NCBI GenBank assembly: GCA_963841855.1
Contig: CAWJEJ010000001.1
Coordinates: 1,177,369-1,241,368, forward strand
Source: CAXBBB01 sp963841855
GTDB lineage: Bacteria; Bacteroidota; Rhodothermia; Rhodothermales; BA12
Length of the DNA: 64,000 bases
Reading direction: 5' to 3'
Part shown: in pieces, positions 60,378 to 64,000 of the stretch
Numbering within the stretch: the stretch's first letter is position 1
Layout: every line of letters starts with the position of its first letter
The notes under the pieces: generated by a model
Told to the model about the DNA's origin: nothing
What the model saw: only the letters and a program-made list of their open reading frames with translations
Database searches by the model: none
Translations under genes and position numbers: made by a program

Positions 60378-60956
60378 TTAGGCGGCGACGACGACTTTGC
60401 TGTGCCGCAGGACGCGGTCGCCGAGCGTATAGCCTTTCTGGTATTCCGTCGTGACGGTCCCAGGCTCGACGCCGTCGGGCGCGGGCTGCTGCGTGAGCGC
60501 CTCGTGGAAGTTCTCGTCGAACGGTTTCCCTTCGGCTTCGATGGGCTTGGCGCCCAGCCGCTTGAGCGTCTCATCGAACTTGGTATAGACCAGGTCGACG
60601 CCGTCGCGCAGCGATTGGAGCGCTTCGGGACCCTCAGCCTTGGCTGTTGCCACGCGCGTGCGGTCCAGATCGTCGAACACGTCGAGGACGGCTTTGAGCA
60701 CGCTGATCTTGGCCTCGCTGGACCAACCGACTTTCTCCTCGGCCGTGCGGCGGCGGAAGTTCTGATAGTCGGCGACTTCGCGCCTGAGGCGGTCGTCGAG
60801 CGTGTCGCGCTCCTCTTGCAGCGTCCGCAACTGCTCGGCCAGTTCGTCGCGCTCAGCGTGGGCGGCTTCGAGTTGTTCTTCTCGCTCGGCGAGTTCCTCG
60901 ACGGTCTGCATCATCTGCTCTTCGGCAGTCGCGGTGTCGCGGGGCGTTTCGGGCAT
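60378..60956 (-). CDS. grpE: Nucleotide exchange factor GrpE
   Basis: A 192-residue protein with a long coiled-coil N-terminal half (many E, Q, L residues through residue 90, including Y-Q-N-F-R-R-R-T-A-E-E-K) and a beta-domain C-terminus (G-T-V-T-T-E-Y-Q-K-G-Y-T-L-G-D-R-V-L-R-H-S-K-V-V-V). GrpE exchanges nucleotide on DnaK. It lies between hrcA and dnaJ, 29 bp and 5 bp from them. Confidence 0.96.
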   Translation of the reverse strand: MPETPRDTATAEEQMMQTVEELAEREEQLEAAHAERDELAEQLRTLQEERDTLDDRLRREVADYQNFRRRTAEEKVGWSSEAKISVLKAVLDVFDDLDRTRVATAKAEGPEALQSLRDGVDLVYTKFDETLKRLGAKPIEAEGKPFDENFHEALTQQPAPDGVEPGTVTTEYQKGYTLGDRVLRHSKVVVAA

Positions 60957-60985
60957 GGTATCGGGATGGATGTAAAGAGAGGTAG

Positions 60986-62032
60986 TCAGGAAGAGGTGGA
61001 CGACGAGAGCGTGCGCGCGGCCTGCTCGACGATGCCGACGGCGCGAGCATAGTCCATCCGCGTCGGGCCGATCACGCCGACCGTGCCGACCGATCCGCCC
61101 AGCCTATACTGCGCCGTGACGATCGAAAAACCTTCGACCTCGTCGCCTTCGCGGCCGATGGTGATGCGCGCTACGCCCGACGTGCCGGTCTCGTCCTCGA
61201 GCAGTTGGACCAGGAAGCGCTCGTCTTCGAGCATCCCGATCAGGCGGCGCAGTTCGGCGGGCTGCTGAAACTCGGGCTGGCCCAGCAGCGTCGACGTGCT
61301 CGACACCTCGACGCGCTCGCCTTGCGGATCGGCGAAAAACGCGTGCTGCCGGTCGACGATCAGCCGCACGACTCCGGCGCGCGTCTCGTCGTCCAGGTCT
61401 CTGACACGCTCGGCGAATGTCCTGCGGATTTCCTCCATCGCCAGGCCCGCGATGCGCTCGTTGAGGCGCTGGACGACGCGTTCGAGCTGGTCGCGCGGCA
61501 CGTCGGTATCCAGTTCGAGCAGAATCGTCTTGACCAGTCCGTCGCGCAGGCTGAGCACGAAGATGACGCGGCTCGACGAGACCGGAACGGCTTCGATGCG
61601 CTCCAAGATGCCCGTCGCCATGCGCGGCTTGAGCACGACGCCGAGCAGGTTCGACAGCGTGCCCAGCAGTTTGCTCGTCTCGCGCAGCAGACCGTCCGTA
61701 TCGCCGCTCATGCGGTCGAGTTCGACGCGCAGCAGATGCTTCTCGGCGTTGGAAAGGAGCGGCGCCGCCATCAACTCGTCGACGAACGTGCGGTAGCCCT
61801 GGGCCGTCGGAATGCGCCCCGCCGACGTGTGCGGCTGATCTAGGTAGCCTGCCGCGCCCAACGCGCTCAGCGTCGAACGAATCGACGCGCTGCTGATGCC
61901 CAGGTCGTAGCGCTCGGCCAGAATCCGCGAGCCGACCGGTCCCGCCGTCTGCACGAACGCCTGGACGGCGGCGCGCAAAATCGACCGCTCGCGCTCGGAA
62001 AGCGGCAAGGATTCGGACGGTGAGCGGGACAT
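60986..62032 (-). CDS. hrcA: Heat-inducible transcription repressor HrcA
   Basis: A 348-residue repressor of chaperone genes. The N-terminal winged helix has S-E-R-E-R-S-I-L-R-A-A-V-Q-A-F and G-I-S-S-A-S-I-R-S-T-L-S-A-L, the A-G-Y-L-D-Q-P-H-T-S-A-G-R-I-P-T motif, and the C-terminal domain ends G-V-I-G-P-T-R-M-D-Y-A-R-A. ATG 62032 was chosen as the first codon of the conserved region; the longer frame adds His/Pro-rich residues. HrcA normally binds the CIRCE palindrome; I found no TTAGCACTC-type site in 62033-62242. Confidence 0.95.
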   Translation of the reverse strand: MSRSPSESLPLSERERSILRAAVQAFVQTAGPVGSRILAERYDLGISSASIRSTLSALGAAGYLDQPHTSAGRIPTAQGYRTFVDELMAAPLLSNAEKHLLRVELDRMSGDTDGLLRETSKLLGTLSNLLGVVLKPRMATGILERIEAVPVSSSRVIFVLSLRDGLVKTILLELDTDVPRDQLERVVQRLNERIAGLAMEEIRRTFAERVRDLDDETRAGVVRLIVDRQHAFFADPQGERVEVSSTSTLLGQPEFQQPAELRRLIGMLEDERFLVQLLEDETGTSGVARITIGREGDEVEGFSIVTAQYRLGGSVGTVGVIGPTRMDYARAVGIVEQAARTLSSSTSS

Positions 62033-62242
62033 ACGATGAGGTGGAGAGGCGGTGTGATGCGGACGCGCAAGATCAGTGCCCACGTGTCGGAACGGCAGAC
62101 GCGCCGCGCCGGTGGGCTAGCCGAGCCGTAACGGCATGCCGCAATGGCTGTTTCGACCCCAGCCGTGCACTTTCCGTTAGCCGCCATTTGGAATCTCAAC
62201 CGAAATCGGCGACGTTGCGCCTGCCCTCACTCCTGCCACGCC

Positions 62243-62836
62243 ATGCCCTCCGCCCAACTCGACGCCTACGCCCGCTCCTACCGCGACGCTCAACAGCGCC
62301 TGCACACGCTGGCCGACGGCCTGACCGACGAGCAGTTCAACTGGAAGCCCGCCGAGGGCCGCTGGTCCATCGCCGAGATCGTCCACCACCTCAACAAGAT
62401 GTCGAGCGGATACCTGTTCGTCTTGGAAGAGCGGCTCTCGCATCCCGATATCAAGCCGCTGGGCGACCGCGAGTTGCGCCACGGCTGGATCGGCGGCAAG
62501 TTTGTCAAAGCGATGAGTCCCGGCGGCCGTCCGCTCAAAACGATGCCCCGCATGGCGCCACCTCAAGCTCCCGGCGGACAGTCCGACCTGCGCAAGGCCA
62601 GCCTGATGGACGATTTCGACGGATACACCGATCGTTTCGCCGCGCTGATCGAAGGGGCTGAAGGTAAAGCGATCGACAAAGTCCGCATCTCGTCGCCGTT
62701 CCTTAAAGTGATGCGCCTGCCCATCGCCACGTTCCTCGACGCCCTGGGCCAGCACGCCCTGCGCCACGCCGGACAGGCCGAGAAGGTCGCTCAGAGCGGC
62801 GGCTTCCCGCTCACACCCGGGCTCGTTTCCGACTAA
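62243..62836 (+). CDS. DinB family protein
   Basis: A 197-residue helical-bundle protein. The DinB signature is visible: L-H-T-L-A-D-G-L-T-D-E-Q-F-N-W-K-P, W-S-I-A-E-I-V-H-H-L-N and H-A-L-R-H-A-G-Q at the C-terminal helix, with His residues that usually bind a metal ion. Members are thiol-dependent transferases or stress proteins; the role here is unknown. The ATG at 62243 directly precedes the first helix. It diverges from hrcA. Confidence 0.88.
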   Translation: MPSAQLDAYARSYRDAQQRLHTLADGLTDEQFNWKPAEGRWSIAEIVHHLNKMSSGYLFVLEERLSHPDIKPLGDRELRHGWIGGKFVKAMSPGGRPLKTMPRMAPPQAPGGQSDLRKASLMDDFDGYTDRFAALIEGAEGKAIDKVRISSPFLKVMRLPIATFLDALGQHALRHAGQAEKVAQSGGFPLTPGLVSD

Positions 62837-62938
62837 CGGCGCCACGTTTTGGTTACTTGGAGAGGGAGGCCTGCCCCGTCATGCGCAGACCGGCGCGCGT
62901 GCGTAGCTAGTTGCGACAATACTTCTCGTGCTGCTGCC

Positions 62939-64000
62939 ATGCGTATTTGCTTTACCTCTTTCGCATTTTTGCTGGTCTGCTCCATAACCGACGCGCAGCC
63001 CTTCGATGCGCTGGTCGGATACGACCGCGCGATCTACTTCCGCACGAATGCGCTGCCGGGCGAGAGCACCGAACTGGGCGTCTATCGTCCCGGCGATGCT
63101 AAAGCGAGCGTGGTCGTGATCAATTTGGGCGAGGGATTCAGCGCTCCCGGCGAGTTCGTCCCGACCAACGATGCGTTGTACTTCTTCGCTCAATCCGCGG
63201 CGACGGGCCGCGAGTTGTGGCGATATACGACCGAACAGGGAGCGACACCCATCGAGTTCGAATCCGGACCCAACGGCAACAGCGGGTCCGTTCAGGTGAT
63301 CGATGGAACGCTCTACTTCTCGGCGCGGACGAGTGACGGCAAGGCGCATCTGGTCCGCTTCGAGCCCGTTACGCAGCAGCTTACCACCTTGCATAGCGCA
63401 CCAGAAGAGGCTTACTCCACCGCGTTCGAGCGATCCCGGCTCGGGAACGATCTGTTCTTCATCGGTGAGGCGCAGTCGCTCCAGATCGTCGACCTGCCGT
63501 CGGGGGTCGTCCGCATGGCGCTGGCGGATACGTTTCGCGTTGGCAGTTTGCGACTGGAACGCGACACGCTGTTCGTGCAGTCGGCGCTCCCCCGTTTCAG
63601 CGGCAACCGCTCGTGGTTCTTCTACGACGCGCCCAATCGGCGGCTTGCGCCCGGATCTCCGCGCCAGCTGCGCGGCACCATCGACCTGGGCACGGTCGAG
63701 AACACGCGGTATTTCCACAGCGACACGGCGGGCTTCCCGTATCTCTACGCGTCACCGTCGCCCACAGCGCTACGAAACGTCACCGACGGTCACCTGATCG
63801 GATCCAAGCGGCACGAGAATGCGCTCTACGTCGCGTTGGCTGTGGGGCGGCAGCCGCCTGCGAGCAACGTCTTCTTTCCACTCTACCGGCTCAGCGGCGA
63901 GACCGTAGATCAGACCGTCGCCGCCGAGACCGGCTTTTTGGACGTGCGCGAGATCGGACCGTCGCTCGGCGCCGAGTTGTACGTCTATGGACGCAGCGAG
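62939..64000 (+). CDS. Secreted beta-propeller-like protein, 3' end beyond the window
   Basis: The frame starts at ATG 62939 and stays open to the last base (354 codons). The signal peptide is MRICFTSFAFLLVCSITDAQ. The body alternates strands with repeated motifs such as A-L-Y-F-F-A-Q-S-A-A-T-G-R-E-L-W-R-Y and T-L-Y-F-S-A-R-T-S-D-G-K, which resemble the E-L-W-x-x-D-G-T repeats of large exported Bacteroidota proteins. A T9SS sorting tail would be expected past the right edge but cannot be checked. Function unknown; probably outside the cell. Confidence 0.7.
   Translation, partial: MRICFTSFAFLLVCSITDAQPFDALVGYDRAIYFRTNALPGESTELGVYRPGDAKASVVVINLGEGFSAPGEFVPTNDALYFFAQSAATGRELWRYTTEQGATPIEFESGPNGNSGSVQVIDGTLYFSARTSDGKAHLVRFEPVTQQLTTLHSAPEEAYSTAFERSRLGNDLFFIGEAQSLQIVDLPSGVVRMALADTFRVGSLRLERDTLFVQSALPRFSGNRSWFFYDAPNRRLAPGSPRQLRGTIDLGTVENTRYFHSDTAGFPYLYASPSPTALRNVTDGHLIGSKRHENALYVALAVGRQPPASNVFFPLYRLSGETVDQTVAAETGFLDVREIGPSLGAELYVYGRSE

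Noticed and set aside
62033..62242. CIRCE operator
   Set aside because: No TTAGCACTC or GAGTGCTAA half-site, even with two mismatches, was seen.

Overview
The window reads as a chromosomal stretch of a high-G+C member of the Bacteroidota/Rhodothermota lineage (Rhodothermales or Rubricoccaceae-like). The evidence is a type IX secretion (T9SS) sorting tail on a giant beta-helix protein, the Bacteroidota-type cluster bL28-bL33-DUF4295, a DUF3098 protein, many small lipoproteins, M16, M28 and S9 secreted peptidases, a TonB receptor, and an almost complete lack of visible Shine-Dalgarno sequences. There is no rRNA, phage, IS element or CRISPR array. One tRNA (tRNA-Pro, UGG) is present.

Layout. 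1-9.4 kb: mreD and dacB (cell wall), a DUF3098 protein, an S9 glutamyl endopeptidase-like peptidase, a hybrid histidine kinase, a remnant of a secreted protein, DUF5996, a small membrane protein and a GNAT acetyltransferase. 9.5-22 kb: acyl-CoA dehydrogenase, a five-PAS histidine kinase, a damaged outer-membrane lipoprotein gene, a short PAP2 phosphatase, GreA/B, an HtrA-like protease, dodecin, an overlapping tatC-ctpA-tauE operon, a phosphoribosyltransferase and a lipoprotein. 22.3-26.7 kb: a 1449-residue T9SS beta-helix protein built from six tandem modules and broken by one frameshift. 27-36 kb: an M16 peptidase, a PQQ-type sugar dehydrogenase overlapping a TonB receptor, and a GAF-GAF-PAS histidine kinase with two frameshifts. 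36-43.4 kb: a radical-SAM/DUF4130 DNA-repair pair, ispE, a CbpA-like DnaJ, two envelope proteins and a LolC/E-type permease. 43.7-51.6 kb: rpmB, rpmG, DUF4295, tRNA-Pro, an M28 peptidase, a membrane-anchored Mur ligase, an atypical lipoprotein, pyrB-pyrR, two tiny membrane proteins and apaG. 52-64 kb: korA-korB, an HDAC-like deacetylase, pnuC with a NadR-type kinase, a flavin reductase, hrcA-grpE-dnaJ, DinB, and a secreted protein that runs off the end.

Functional links that can be argued from order and overlap: PQQ-dehydrogenase plus TonB receptor (possible cofactor or substrate uptake), pnuC plus kinase (nicotinamide riboside salvage), korA plus korB (2-oxoacid:ferredoxin oxidoreductase), pyrR plus pyrB (pyrimidine synthesis), radical SAM plus DUF4130 (DNA repair), and hrcA-grpE-dnaJ (heat shock).

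Two features stand out beyond genes. First, several families of palindromic intergenic repeats occur, including two REPIN-like inverted doublets whose hairpin stems vary with base pairing preserved. Second, six single-base frame breaks fall in four otherwise well-conserved genes, three of them at G/C runs. That pattern looks more like consensus errors in the assembly than four independent pseudogenes. No completely new system could be proven. The strongest candidates for follow-up are the PQQ-dehydrogenase/TonB pair, the radical-SAM/DUF4130 pair, the membrane-anchored Mur ligase and the REPIN-like repeats.
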